A DNA stretch of 64,000 bases from Diphasiastrum complanatum. Its lineage: Eukaryota > Streptophyta > Lycopodiopsida > Lycopodiales > Lycopodiaceae. The position numbers and the translations under genes were made by a program. The stretch is from assembly GCA_029204225.1 (NCBI GenBank), contig CM055101.1, forward strand, positions 43,956,180 to 44,020,179, read 5' to 3'. Under the pieces are notes generated by a model. The model did not search any database. It was not told where the DNA came from and worked only from the letters and a program-made list of their open reading frames with translations. Each line of letters begins with the position of its first letter. The first letter of the stretch is position 1. Below, in pieces: positions 24,201-38,423 of the stretch.

Positions 24201-24330
24201 ATGATTGACAAGAGTTCATAAGTCCTTCCACACGCCAAAGGACTCGAAGAAACTGGACCGTCTCAACTTCATGGAAGACGTTACGGGATATCTCATCCAC
24301 TAGAGGCGGTCCAAGAGAACGCTCTACTAA
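21205..24330 (+). pseudogene. Retrotransposon-associated long ORF with nonsense codons
   Basis: From ATG 21205 (AACATGGCC context) one frame stays open in register to a TAA at 24328, about 1040 codons. It is broken by TAG at 21274, 21646, 23458, 23488, 23860 and 24301 and TGA at 23644, 23911 and 24202, with no indel seen. The N-terminal part (LLEAMGFYSALFHSEINMGL, YDWHSFLIRELTNSI) recalls the helical N-domain of extra ORFs in gypsy elements, but I do not recognise it firmly. Residues about 250-450 are Ser/Thr/Pro rich. About 510-700 is a Gln/Leu-rich coiled coil. The C-terminus contains WRQQLFERDPATIRAYVTSP and ALSAFANHHIKCPDPIVRAA. It sits downstream of integrase, as extra ORFs do in Tat/Athila-type elements. 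Confidence 0.6.
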
Positions 24331-24376
24331 ACCGGCAGAGTGCCGAGGGACCGGCACTACTTCAGGCCATGGGTCC

Positions 24377-25151
24377 TGTTGGGGGTATTCCCAACAAAGA
24401 GTAAATAAATAAAATCCTCCAATAAAATGTGTTGCGAGGGCATGACATCCTGCGTGTATAAGCCCATGGCCCAATGAGCACGCAATTGAAGTTGTAAATA
24501 AAATAAACTTGACTTGGGCCTGGTAATTAAACTAGAGGCCCAATGTCATTTTCAAACTTAGAGATCACTTTTTAGAGTTGGGTCCAAATTGGGACCCACA
24601 TGAATCTTGTGATTTCTAATGTATTTTTTGTGGACCCTTGGATCAAGTTGGGTCCAAGATAAATGGTTAGGATCATTGTGAATATTAGCCAATAAGATTG
24701 AGGGGCAAGGGCCTTCCCCATTTTATAAAAAGGCACCATTTGTACACTATTTCCATGCTTAATGAGAAGGAGGAAACTCTACCATTTTTGGAAGAGAAGC
24801 ATCCTCATTTGCTATTCACTACTTGCTAATACTCTTGATTGTGTTTTCCATTGCTTTCTATTTCCATGATTATTGTTTGCCATAGTGAATGCTTTTCCAT
24901 TCACAAGCATAAGGAGCATTTGAGCTAACCTCCACCCTCACTCTCTATCTCTCTCTCTTCCTCTCTTCTCTTCTCAACCTCTTCTTTTCTATCCCTTCAC
25001 CCAAACTATGATGAATGTTAGTGTAGAGGAGTAGAGTTAAAAAGCAGTAGCATAGTGGTGAGTAGAGTTAAGGAAGAAAGTAGGAATTTAACTAAAAGTA
25101 GCTTCTATGCATAGTTAGGCACCTATCCAGTGATCTAACCTTTGTTGACAG
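24377..25151 (+). repeat. Gypsy LTR (probable)
   Basis: It begins TGTTGGGGGTATTCCC and shares long stretches, in opposite orientation, with the LTR at 28361-29053 (for example GTGTATAAGCCCA, CCAATGAGCAC, and the CT-rich stretch near 24940). It follows the extra ORF, as a 3' LTR should. The right end, GTTGACA at about 25151, is uncertain, and no target duplication or polypurine tract is clear. Confidence 0.5.
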
Positions 25152-25165
25152 GCAGAAGGGTTATA

Positions 25166-25573
25166 CTACGAAAGATCTTCGACCCCACATGGGTCTTCCG
25201 CTGCACTTGTTCTGCTTGACCTTGCTGCACTTTGTTGCCTTGCATGAGGTTCCATTCTTGTTGGATCATTGCTCGTTGTTGACCTTTGTTCCTCTGATTC
25301 CCCATCTAGATAGGGAAAATCCTTCTTCCCGAGTGAGATTTCCATCTTGGAAGCATCCTTATAGAGTTGTACAGGTGACGCATAGGATGCTAATTCTGCC
25401 ATACCAGATCTGATCCTTTTGGGCAGTCCAACATAGTATTTTGCCATGACGATCTGTTCAGAAATCAGTGGATTACAATCCTTCACTAGATGATAGATCC
25501 GATAGGTGTAGTCTCGGATTGTTTCAGCAGGGAACTTTTTGAATTTTGATAATCCTAGAAGGGCGGTCTCCAT
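25166..25573 (-). pseudogene. Gypsy gag fragment
   Basis: The ORF on the minus strand reads METALLGLSKFKKFPAETIR, DYTYRIYHLVKDCNPLISEQ and YYVGLPKRIRSGMAELA, then a charged Ser-rich tail. The pattern matches the retrotransposon gag domain, including the LxxxLPxxI-like turn. No zinc knuckle is reached before the stop, and the N-terminal half of the domain is missing, so it is partial. Confidence 0.6.
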
Positions 25574-26129
25574 AGTTCAGCACTACAATGTCGCAAAGTA
25601 GCTGGTTGGTGAATTGCTTCAAGATTTGCTCAATGACTCTGGTGTTCCAACTTTTTTTTTTTTTTGAAGTGGAAGAAGAAAAAGAAGAGGAGAAAGGAAT
25701 CAAGAAAAGAGAGATCCGTATGGATGTGAACAGAAATAGAAATGGATTTAACAGATAACCGCAATGAAAGTTATACTATCAAGAGAATATGGAGATGGAC
25801 AGAAGAGTGTGGACAGAAGAGTGATGGATGCTTGGTATGGATGGTGGTGGAAACTGATTTTTCTTGGTACTGATCAACTTGATCTACGGTTCATTCACTT
25901 GGATCAGTCCAGGGATGTTGGATCTTGATGGATATTGTGACTACAACCTAGATTTGACAAGATCAGATCAGTTTCAGTTGGCTAATAGTGTGATTTTAGC
26001 CCCTTTTCATGGTTCTTTGTGTTTTTTTTTTTTGGTTGAGATTTCTTCAGATTTGAGTGAATCTAACCTTCAACCTTCCTAAAATAGCTGTATCTACACC
26101 ATTTCTAAACAATGTGAGTTCTGAAAGAA

Positions 26130-27960
26130 TTCTTGATGGACAGATATGTCAGGAACTTGAAAAAACTCAGTTTTTTGGCACTTTTTGGCACTTTTTCTTG
26201 GATATTTTAAAATTTGACCATTGAATCTCTACAAAACTTTCACAGTAGCTATATCTAGCTTAGATCTACCTATAAAACTCTTTGAGAAGGTTACTTCCTA
26301 GAAGATCTCAAGAAATCATGGAAAAAGTGCATTTTTTTGGGGGTTTTTTTGCAAAATTTTAAGATTTTATGGGAAACAACTCTCGCAGACTGGTATGTGT
26401 TTGTATCTTAGTCAGATTCAGCTGCTCACCAATCTGCAAGAGTTACTTCCTAAGGAAACTCAAAACATCTTGAAAAAAGTGCATTTTTTGGGGGTTTTTT
26501 TGCAAAATTTTGAGCTTTTCTGGGAACAAACCCTCACAGACTGATATACACTTTTATCTCAGTCAGATTCACCTGATCATCAAGCTTCAAAAGTTAATTC
26601 CCAAGGAAACTTAAATTTTTTTGAAAAAAGTGCATTTTTTTGTGGTTTTCTTGCAAAATTTTAAGTTTTTCCTACAAAAAACCCTTGAAGACTGGTATTC
26701 ACTTGTATCTTAGTTAGATTCACCTGCTCACCTAGCTGCGAGAGTTACCTCTAAAGGGAACTCAAAAAATCTTGAAAAAAGTGCATTTTTTTGTGATTTT
26801 TTTGCAAAATTTTAAGATTTTCAAGGAAAAAACCCTTGCAGACTGGTATTACTTGTATATCAGTCATATTCACCTTCTCACCAAGCTTCAAGAGTTACTT
26901 TGAAAGGAAAGTCAAAAAATCTTGAAAAAAGTGCATTTTTTTGGGGTTTTTCTGCAAAATTTTAAGATTTTCTGAAGAAAACCCTTGCAAACTGGCATGA
27001 ACTTGTATCTCAGTCATATTCAACTGCTCACCAAGCTTCAAGAGTTACTTCTCAAGGAAACTTAAAAAATATTGAAAAAGGTGCATTTTTTTGTGATTTT
27101 TTTGTAAAATTTTAAGATTTTCTGGGTACAAACCTTTGCAGACTGGTATGCACTTGTATCTCAGTCAGATTCACCTGCTCACCATTTTGAGAGAGTCACT
27201 TCCCAAGGAAACTCAAAAAATCTTGTAAAAAGTGCATTTTTTGGGGGTTTTTTTGCAAAATTTTAAGATTTTCTGGGAACAAACCCTCGCAGACTGGTAT
27301 GTGCTTGTGTCTCAATTAGATTCAGCTGCTCACCAAGCTGCAAGAGTTACTTCCCTAGAGAAATAAAAAAATCTTGAAAAAACTGCATTTTTTTGTGGTT
27401 TTTTGGCCAAATTTTGAGATTTTCTGGGAACTAATCTTCGCAGGCTGGTATGTACTTGTATCTAAGTCAAATCCACTTGCTTACCAAGCTGCAAGAGCTA
27501 CTTCCCAGAGAAACTCAAAAATTTGCTGTCTGAGAAGGTTCTAGGCCACTTTTTGCTCTTGGAAACCTTCACAGGGGCACTTTTTTTGGGATCTAACTCT
27601 CGCAGACTTCTCTGTGTCCTTGTCTCAGTGAGATGGAACTTCAGAGAGCTCTGCGAAGGTTACTTCCCAAGGAAACTCAAAAATTTGTTGTTTGAGAAGG
27701 TTCTAGGCCATTTTTTGCTCTTGGGAACCTTCACAGAGGCACTTTTTTTGGGATCTAACTCTCGCAGACTTCTCTGTGTCCTTGTCTCAGTGAGATGGAA
27801 CTTCATAGAGCTCTGCCAAGGTTAGTTTTGAGTTTTGAAAAAAAAAATTATTTTTACAAAGGATTTTTGAATTTTTATGGGTTTTTCTCTGTTTTTTCAA
27901 AATCTATTGGGAAGTAACCTTCGCAGGCTTCTATGCAGGTCTAGAACAGTACCGTGGAGC
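26130..27960. repeat. Tandem repeats of about 150 bp, then about 162 bp
   Basis: Each unit holds CTCGCAGACTGGTATG, a TATCTCAGTCAGATTC word, CAAGAGTTACTTCC, a GAAAAAAGTGCATTTTTT stretch and GCAAAATTTTAAGATTTTC. Units start near 26387, 26536, 26684, 26832, 26981, 27132, 27284 and 27437. Two longer, more similar units follow from about 27530 and 27690. No gene lies here; ORFs at 27523-27825 are read-through of the repeats. Confidence 0.85.
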
Positions 27961-28340
27961 TGTTGCCAGTCATGCAAAGGTCCATGCCCACTGGTTTTTG
28001 AGAAATCAAAATCTGATGAGATTTTGCCTCTCTTTTTCCCTCCAAAAACAGATTTTGAGCTTTTTTTTTTTTTTTTTTTTTTTTCTGATTTTTATGGATT
28101 GTATGGATTAACGAAGGAATTGGGTGCTTGGATCTGATCCTCTCGTCCCACAATCTCTCCCTACAGTGCAAACAAACAAAAAAATCACGAAAAAAACGGC
28201 AAAAATTAACACTACTCACACTATTCTACCCTTAAAATTCGATTTTTTGATGAAAAAGAATGATGAGAGAGAAGAAAGAGAGAGATAAAGGAAATGAGAA
28301 AGTTAGTAAGAAAGCTATGCGGCGAAACGAGTGTGTGGCG

Positions 28341-28360
28341 CTCCCCGGCAATGGCGCCAC
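28341..28360 (-). other. Gypsy primer-binding site
   Basis: On the minus strand, immediately after the LTR end, lies G then TGGCGCCATTGCCGGGGAG. This is close to the TGGCGCCGTTGCCGGGGA primer site used by many plant gypsy elements (tRNA-Asp type). Confidence 0.75.
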
Positions 28361-29053
28361 TGTTGTGTCGTCGATGTAGCATAGGGGTCCATCGCTGGGA
28401 GCGGCAACCTCGCCTTCACCTGCATAGCAAGAAGAGAGAGGGAGAGGAGAAAGAGGAGAAAGAGAGTGGAGAGAGGGAGAGAGAGAACGCCTAGGTTGAG
28501 AAAGGCTCCGGGGGCTCGAGCGCCTACCCAAAGCTATTCTATCCCAACGTAGGGAGAGAGCGAGAAGAGAGAGGGAGAAGAGAGAGAGAGAGGAGAGAAA
28601 GAGAGGGAGATGGAGATGGAGATGGAGATGGAGAAACCAAGAGAGTTTTATTAGAATGAGAATGGAAGATGATACAATACAAAAGGAAATGACTCCCTCG
28701 TATAGATTTTAGAGGTGAGCCTCCTTTACTCTCATTGGCCACTTCATTGGGGCAAGGATTCTAATCCAAGCCTTTAAAATAAACACAACTTACTGGTGCT
28801 AAGAAAGCACAAGGGCACTCACATGATTCATGTGAGTTTTAAGTTGGGCCCTTTTAGCTTTTTTATTTGCAACTTGACTTAGGGTCTCTAATGTCATTTT
28901 AGAGTTTTAAGTCCCAAGTCTCTTATTCCTAGGAATTACAACTTGCTACTTGTGCTCATTGGTGGCTGGGCTTATACACACAGGATGCTAGAGCCTTGCA
29001 CTTATTATTCTACTGTACTGTGGCGGGGCCCACTAGGCAAGGCTTGGCCAACA
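28361..29053 (-). repeat. Gypsy 5' LTR
   Basis: On the minus strand it starts TGTTGGCCAAGCC at 29053 and ends GACACAACA at 28361, next to a primer site. The CT/GA-rich part (28430-28640) includes a short GGAGAT run. It is about 690 bp and related to the LTR at 24377. Confidence 0.75.
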
Positions 29054-29747
<694 letters not shown>

Positions 29748-29799
29748 GAGGTGTTTGAACATAGGAGGTGTTTGCGGCCCCTCCCTTCGGCCCTTCCGC

Positions 29800-30605
29800 A
29801 AATGGACCGCATTTTGACCGCAAAGGACCGCATTTCACCGCACAAGATCGCATTTCATCACAAACAACAAAGGATTTCATTTTGACCGCATTTCACCGCA
29901 TTTTGACTGCAAAGGACCACATTTGACCGCATAGGACAACATTTTGGCCGCAAAGGACCGCGTTGCACTGCATAGGACCGTATTTCACTGCAAAGGATCA
30001 CATAGCACTGCAAAGGATCACATAGCACTGCAAAGGACCGCATTTCACCGCAAAGAACCCCATTGCACTGCAAAGGCCCGCATTTGACAACATAGGCCAC
30101 AAAATACTGCAAAGGACCATTTAGGATAGTTTGGAACTGCAATGGACTGCATTAGGACATTTGAGACCATTTAGGACCACAATGGCCCACATTAGGACCG
30201 TTTAGGACCACAATGGACCGCATTAGGACCATTTGAGGCCGTTTAGGACCGCATTAAGACCGTTTAGGACTGCAATGGACCGTTTAGGACCGCATTAGGA
30301 CCGCTTAGGACCGTTTAGGACCGCAATGGACCGTTTAGAACCGTAATAGACCACATTAGGACTGCAATGGCCCACATTAGGATCGTTTAGGACTACAATG
30401 GCCCACGTTAGGACCGCAATGGACCGCATTAGGACCATTTGAAACCATTTGGGACCACATTAGGACCGCTTGAGACCGTTTGGGATCACATTACAACCGT
30501 TTGAGACCATTTAAGACCGCATTAGGACCGTTTAGGACCACAATGGACCACATTAGGACCGTTTGGGACCATTTAGGACTATTTAGGACTGCAATAGGAC
30601 CGTTT
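29800..30605 (+). repeat. 10-bp-period minisatellite (GGACCGCATT-like)
   Basis: About 800 bases of decamers such as CAAAGGACCG, CATTAGGACC, GTTTAGGACC and ACAATGGACC, with variants. The left part favours GCATTTCACC/GCAAAGGACC and the right part favours TTTAGGACCG/CAATGGACCG. It is bounded by TC microsatellites on both sides. Confidence 0.9.
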
Positions 30606-30607
30606 GA

Positions 30608-32873
<2,266 letters not shown>

Positions 32874-33352
32874 AGGAGTTTCAAAATAAAAAAAGACCCT
32901 TCCTAAAGATGTTTTTTATTTTTTTCTTAGTTTTGTCCGCCATGTGGCCCAATGAAATTGCATATATTTGAAATCTACGTAGCGTAGATAGAAATAATAA
33001 AGTTATAGAAATTAACTTTTAAATTTGCCACCGGGCAGGATGGGAAAATGCTATTGGTGGATAGTGTCTGCCTCGAACGTGTGAATCTGCCCGACAACAT
33101 TGTCTCTAGTTAATTATTTAACCACACTAAAATATGTTCATAGATTTCAAACTACACATGTTTGCCAACAACAAGTCATCACATGCATAGGAATCGGTGA
33201 CATGCATCACAGTTAGACAGTAAGCATAGCTACCACATGTTGTTATTGTGGTCCAGTTATCCATTCACATTGAATAAGTATCATATAACATTGAGTCGAT
33301 TTGGCATTTCATAGATTTGAGAATTTGGCGCTAAACTTTGGAAGCAATCGGT

Positions 33353-34130
33353 ATAGCCAGGAGACCAAGATCTAAAATTGAATCAGTGATTTTTCACAAT
33401 GAGAAGGATGATGCCGGATTTTGGAAACCAACAAGATATATCAAAAACTCATGGGTTCTACTGCATCCATCCTCAAAAGGCATGTTTAGACCAAAAAGAA
33501 AGCAAAGATGACATTCAAATCATATTGGAAAGCAAAGATCCTTGATTTTAGGACTTCTCTAGGAGGGCAATCAATCTTAGAAGATTTGATTCAGCATGTC
33601 TACATGCATTCAGAGCTGTATCTACAAGATTTCAATATTCATGATCGCCAAAAATGTAAATGTATCAGTTATCATATATGTATTGCATTCTTGCAGATTT
33701 ATATTCATCCAGCATAAGCGAATGGGAGCCAGCACAATCCCTAGCAGGTATATTGGATGTGATTCATTTGGATATTGGAAAATTACAATACAGAGGAAGA
33801 ACTTCCAAGGAGCTTGCAGATAGTGGTATATTTTTCTATGAGTCCAAGTACATTCCAGATATGCATGGAGGTTTCTGAAAGCTTGAAGATATACCACTGC
33901 CACATTTTTGGAAGTGATGATTGGCTTGCAGCTGATAGTATGGTGTCAGAATCTTTTAGATGCAAATTACTATTAGATTTGAAAAACTCAATGAAAGCTA
34001 GCACTTGATCAAAAGTCAATAGATTAAGTTGGTTCCTATCCTTATATGTATTTGTAGATTTTTTTTCAAATGCAAATGTTCGTAGAACCCCAACATTATT
34101 TGTTTGTAAGGATATGCCAGATGACAATAT
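33353..34130 (+). pseudogene. ORF4 copy 2 (unknown protein)
   Basis: It closely matches 14280-15117 in inverse. The start ATG is changed to ATA at about 33353. Segments GFWKPTRYIKNSW, FKSYWKAKILDFRTSLGGQS and YMHSELYLQDFNIHDRQKC are kept, then SISEWEPAQSLAGILDVIH and HIFGSDDWLAADSMVSE. A TGA follows NSMKAST. Homology ends at GCCAGATGAC near 34128. Same frame switch as in copy 1. Confidence 0.5.
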
Positions 34131-34235
34131 TGTAGCACTTGTGAGGCCTCTTGGTGGATAGGTTGCTTGTGAGGCCTCTTGGTGGGTAGGTTGGTCCTAT
34201 CAAGGGGTTTGTCCTGGGGAGCATCGGGTTCACCC
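34131..34235 (+). other. Filler DNA at an internal deletion
   Basis: It holds an imperfect direct repeat (CTTGTGAGGCCTCTTGGTGG, twice, about 30 bases apart) that has no match in copy 1. It sits exactly where about 1.7 kb of the unit is missing, as left by end-joining with templated insertion. Confidence 0.5.
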
Positions 34236-34599
34236 TTGTCAAGTCTACAAAATCTCTCCCTCATTCTATATAGGATTTGAAAATCTTTGGGCATTATGGT
34301 CACTCGCTTGGCATGGATGGAAAGCAAAAAAAAGCCAAATAGTCCTCCGCGGACTCCTACAAACACTACAATGCTCCAGGTGTGAACCTGACAGCACTCT
34401 ACAGATTATCTCGGGTAATCAGACGGACATTTCTATAGAAGGGAGCTCTGGGTATTATGAGCAAGGTGGATCTCTGATATTTCTTAATCTCAGAGAGCCA
34501 TCTGCTCTTGTTACGCAGGCCTAGTCTACCGTGGAGGATTAACAACAGGAGAGAAGAAATTCCTCCAGTTCTGTTTGACCCTAGACATGAGGGCAGTAT

Positions 34600-35310
34600 A
34601 GGACGTATCGCTCTTGTGCGAGTGTGGAAAACAAAAACAACGAGACAGAAAGCTAACCGCGCACAGAAGCGATATGTACGGTGGTAATATCGCTCTTGTG
34701 TGCACGCAGAAGGAGACGAAGATAATGGAGGAAAGAGGCCGCGCAGATAAGCGATGTGTCACGAAAATCGGAACAAAACAAGTGAAACTGCCTCCGAGCT
34801 CGCGAAGATGTGGAAACAATTTTTTCACACATGTGTGGTTGCACGTGCCGTCCGCACGTGTATGAAAAGTAACGAATCAGCCATTGACATGTGTCACACT
34901 CCATTGAATCAGAATGCGACACATGGCTTCACACGTGTGAAATATTTTTTGAATCATCCTACGACACGTGTCAAGCGACAACCAATCAGAATGTGACACA
35001 TGCTTCTTGTACGGATTCACACGTGTGGAATATTTTTTTTATCGAATCATCCTATGACATGTGTCAAGCGACAACGAATCAAAATGTCATGCATTCTGTA
35101 TGGCTTCACACGTGTGGACAATTTTCAGCGAATTATCGTATGACACGTGGGCAGTTGACCGTTGACTCGCACGTGTGAGATGACCATAAAGGGCACGATC
35201 TTCGAAAACCTTTTTTTTTTACTTTCTTGGGTTTCGCTCATATCGGTTCTCTACACGTATTTTATATCTATTTTCGTCACATATCGCTTCTGTGCGGGCC
35301 TTGTTTGTTC
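34600..35310. promoter_or_regulatory. Divergent spacer, copy 2, with iterons and CACACGTGTG repeats
   Basis: Counterpart of 11430-12230. The TATCGCTCTTGTGCGAG and GCGCACAGAAGCGATATGT motifs and the CACACGTGTG tandem block (34845-35185) are kept in order although the neighbouring genes are broken. Confidence 0.45.
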
Positions 35311-35329
35311 CCTTATTGTATCCTGTTTC

Positions 35330-35999
35330 TTTTTCTAAATGTGTTCAGTTTGGCACAACAGAGTCCTAATGTTCTTTATGACCAATATATCAGATTCAGG
35401 GATATAGTCAGTATCCCTCCAATATCTGCGTCTAATTTGTCGTTTATGCATCTCACTGATCTTGTACATACTTTTTCTCATTATAAGCAACGGCTAGACA
35501 AGATGTACACTAAAAATTTTTATCAATTTATAAATTCCAGTGAATGTAATGTTTGTAATCGAAAATGTCGTTTTCTAGAGTATCAGACCGGATTTGTGTT
35601 TTTCCTTTTGGTACAAATCCCAATAGAGTCAGATACTTTGATTCTTGATACTGAGATCCCTTCATCCTCCACTACTGAACATTTCATAAAGGATATCAGC
35701 CATTTCTTGATTGATACTCCTGATAAAGAGACTGAATATTTGAGTGTAGATACTGATATGTTGAGGGATGCTTTCATTGGCTCTAATGCCAATACTGAAG
35801 AAGATATTGCTAGTGTACATTCTAAATGCTTTTTTTATTTGCCAAAATATTATATAAATGAAGATGTGTATATTTCAATGGCAGATTTATGTGTTTTTTT
35901 TTATTATCGTGAGGAAGAGGTGCTTTGTTTATTGTCAAGCACCATTATTGAGTTCTCTGACATTGTTGATTTTGAAACCGAAGACTTAGTGCTAGGAAT
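35330..35999 (+). pseudogene. ORF2 copy 2 (unknown protein, Cys cluster)
   Basis: Counterpart of 10738-11379, but in one uninterrupted frame here: QYIRFRDIVSIPPISA, SSECNVCNRKC, IDTPDKETEYLSVDTDMLRD and a C-terminal part missing from copy 1 (ADLCVFFYYREEEVLCLL, EFSDIVDFETEDLVLG). About 185 bases that carry the ATG in copy 1 are deleted just upstream, joining at a T-rich run near 35330. The frame runs into the copia LTR at 36000 and stops at 36034. Function unknown. Confidence 0.5.
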
Positions 36000-36535
36000 T
36001 GTTGGAGAAAGAGGGTGTGTGAGTATGAGGAACTAAAACAGCTCGAAAAAAAAAACGAACATGAAAAGAAACGAACATGAAAAGAAGCGAACTCGAAACT
36101 CGAACTCGAAATGAACTCGAAAAGAAAGTGTTCGTGCGCAGCGGAATGAGCTATATTACTCTTTTCCTAAGCATGACTACGCCTATCAGAAACGAACAGA
36201 ACATTAGTGATAGAATTCACGATCGATCTGATTACGTAGCCAAACATTAACACAACATCAGAAGACTGATAATCAGTCTCGAATGGCAAGACTAAATATT
36301 AGTCATCAATAGCTAGACTAATAATAATTTGCTAAGGACAGATTACCAGATTGAGCAACAAGAGAGAGTCAGATAAAATGAAAAAATGCATAGCAATATC
36401 AACACAAATCTGGACGCAGAACAACAGAGTTGTTATCAGATTAAGTATAGCAAGATATACATGTCAATAATGATGTGGAGCACAAGACAATAGCGGACGA
36501 AACCGCGTGCTCTACAAAGCTAATTCAATCTGTAA
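36000..36535 (-). repeat. Copia LTR fragment (3' end)
   Basis: Inverse of about 10155-10737. The LTR tip TGTTGGAGAAAG touches ORF2 at the same base as in copy 1 (after GGAAT), so the copia insertion predates the duplication. It is cut at ATCTGTAA about 36535 by gypsy sequence. Confidence 0.75.
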
Positions 36536-37735
36536 TTGGACAAGTGTTCTGAATCTCGTCCATGCACGCACAGATCGTCCAAGAAAATTTTCAGAAATTT
36601 TTGCAAATAATCTTTGAATGCCGCCTGCATGACTCGTTGGAAAGTGCTTGGGGCATTGCAAAGTCCGAATCACATTACTTTATAGGCATAAGTTCCCCAT
36701 TCTGTGGCGAATGCTGTCTTGTGCTAGTCCTGGGGGGCTATTTTCACCTGGTTGTAGCCACTGAAGCCGTCCAGAAAATTGTATTCTATCAAGGACACTT
36801 TCCGTAAATGGTAAAAGCAAATGGTCCTTCTTGGTGACTGCATTAAGCGCCTTCAGATTCACACAGATATGCATTTTGTCATTCTTCTTGGGTACTATAA
36901 TTATCGGCGATACCCATTTCGTGTGCTCGATTTCGTAAATGAAATCTGCATGCATAAGTTTCTGCAACTCTTGCTTGATCAGTTCTGTATAATTCGGGTT
37001 GCAGTGGTAGTAACGGCTTACCTTGGGGACTGCTCCGTCCACCAAAGTTATGGTGTGCTGGACTACTGTTGGCGGAATGCCCTTTAGATCACTATAGCTC
37101 CAGGCAAAACAGTCTTTATATTCCACCAACAAGGACCATATTCTCTTGAACTGCGTTGGTGTTAACTGCTCTCCCACATGCACTATCCTTTCTTCTTCTC
37201 CTGGTTCCGCAAGATTCATCGGCTGTGTTCGCGCAGGTCCCTCGAAGACTTGTTCCGCTGGTGCCTGACTTTGATCAGGTTCTCGTTGGACTTGCGGCAT
37301 CATGATTACCACGTCGTCCAATGTATAATTCTTGAAAGTATCAGGCATCTCATGAACTGGAGCTCGTCGATATTCCTCTTTCAACATATTGATCTTGGCC
37401 CGACTGGTCATTTTTTTATTTTTTGTCACCTGTGTAGAAGATGATGTTGTATCTGAGTCCAACTTGATTGACTTCAAGGAATCCAACACCTTCTTATTGC
37501 CCTTTCTTGTCATTTTGATGGGTTCATCCTTGTTGTCTTTCTTTGGAATTGTTGTTGACATTCGCCTCATGGTTGCGAATATCAACGTCTACTGTAGCTA
37601 GTGCCTCTTCAGGTAGGTCACTCCATCGGATCACTTGGTTGTAGCATTGCTTCAACTGATTCTTCTTATTCGTAGGTGCCTTGGATGGTTCGATCCTTGA
37701 GACTTTCGCTATAGCAGACCTTTGTGGTGGTTGAT
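36536..37735 (-). pseudogene. Ty3/gypsy pol N-terminal half: protease tail and RT
   Basis: On the minus strand: WSLLVEYKDCFAWSYSDLKG, YTELIKQELQKLMHADFIYE and KWVSPIIIVPKKNDKMHICV, typical gypsy RT fingers. After a frameshift near 36760 come TAFATEWGTYAYKVM, then a TGA where Arg is expected (before FGLCNAPSTFQRVMQAAF), and the catalytic box FLDDLCVHG near 36575. It breaks off at about 36536, just where the half at 18080 begins its coverage. At the other end it runs in frame into copia RT. Confidence 0.8.
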
Positions 37736-38423
37736 CACCATTAGAGACTTTCACATTTTGTTCCATAGGAGTATCTACTCCTTTACAATCTTTCATTTCA
37801 AACTTTTCTAAGATAGAAGAAGCATATTTGGATTGACAAATAAAACTCAAATCTTTTCCTCTTGATACTTCTATTCCTAGTATGAAACGAAGAATGCCAA
37901 GATCCACCATCTTAAACTTTTTAGACAATGCTATTTTCACTTCTTGTATACCATTATAAACATTTTCACTAAGGATAATGTCATCTACATACAAAATAAA
38001 AATGATGACTTTACCATCATTAAATCTTAAGTACAAAGAAGGATCATAAGCACTTACAACAAAATTTATAGAGTTTAAGAAAGCATTCAACCTAGAGTAC
38101 CAAGCTCTAGGTGCTTGCTTAAGCCCATAAAGGCTTCTTAGCAACAAACATACTTTTCCTTCTTAATCTTCCTTGATGAAGCCCTTGGGCTGCCTCATAA
38201 AGATCTCCTCTTCCAAATAGCCATTTAGAAAGGCATTAGTCACATCAAGTTGAAATAGAGGCCAATTGAAAGTAGTTGCAAGAGAAATGATCAACCTTAT
38301 AGAAACTAGTTTAGCAACAAGAGCAAAAGTTTCATCAAAGTCTACTCTCTTGGTTTGCAAGAACCCCTTTGCCACTAGCCTTGTCTTATATTTGTTGATG
38401 CTTCTTAAACACGGATGGATCAA
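37736..38423 (-). pseudogene. Ty1/copia reverse transcriptase fragment
   Basis: On the minus strand: YKTRLVAKGFLQTKRVDFDE, FNWPLFQLDVTNAFLNGYLE, a frameshift near 38155, then LYGLKQAPRAWYSRLNAFLN, the catalytic FILYVDDIILS box and VDLGILRFILGIEVSRGKDL. It ends at about 37736 and continues in the same frame into gypsy sequence. The N-terminal gag/integrase and RNase H parts are missing. The palm motifs are intact but the ORF is split. Confidence 0.8.

Larger units (their letters stand above)
25166..29053 (-). mobile_element. Second Ty3/gypsy element, 5' part (LTR, primer site, leader, gag)
   Basis: On the minus strand the order is 5' LTR (29053 to 28361), a tRNA-type primer site, a long tandem-repeat leader (about 28100 to 25650) and a gag fragment (25573-25166). 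It is cut by the LTR at 24377-25151. Protease, RT and integrase are absent. The family is related to the preceding gypsy through the LTR. Confidence 0.65.
32874..36535. mobile_element. Multi-gene unit, copy 2, inverted right part
   Basis: This is the inverse of about 10155-15593 with deletions. The left edge AGGAGTTTCAAAATA equals the right edge of copy 1. It lacks the segment corresponding to 12608-14280 (the peptidase and the ubiquitin-like exon), replaced by about 105 bases of filler at 34131-34235. It also lacks the start of ORF2. It ends at 36535 inside a copia LTR piece, where gypsy sequence begins. With 16477-18079 it probably formed one unit before an inversion. Confidence 0.7.

Noticed and set aside
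26130-27960. CRISPR-like regular repeats
   Set aside because: Units are contiguous with no unique spacers, in a plant retrotransposon leader; it is a tandem repeat.
29858-30142. 94-codon minus-strand ORF in the minisatellite
   Set aside because: Periodic CGPLQCN-type product produced by the 10-bp repeat; no independent coding signal.
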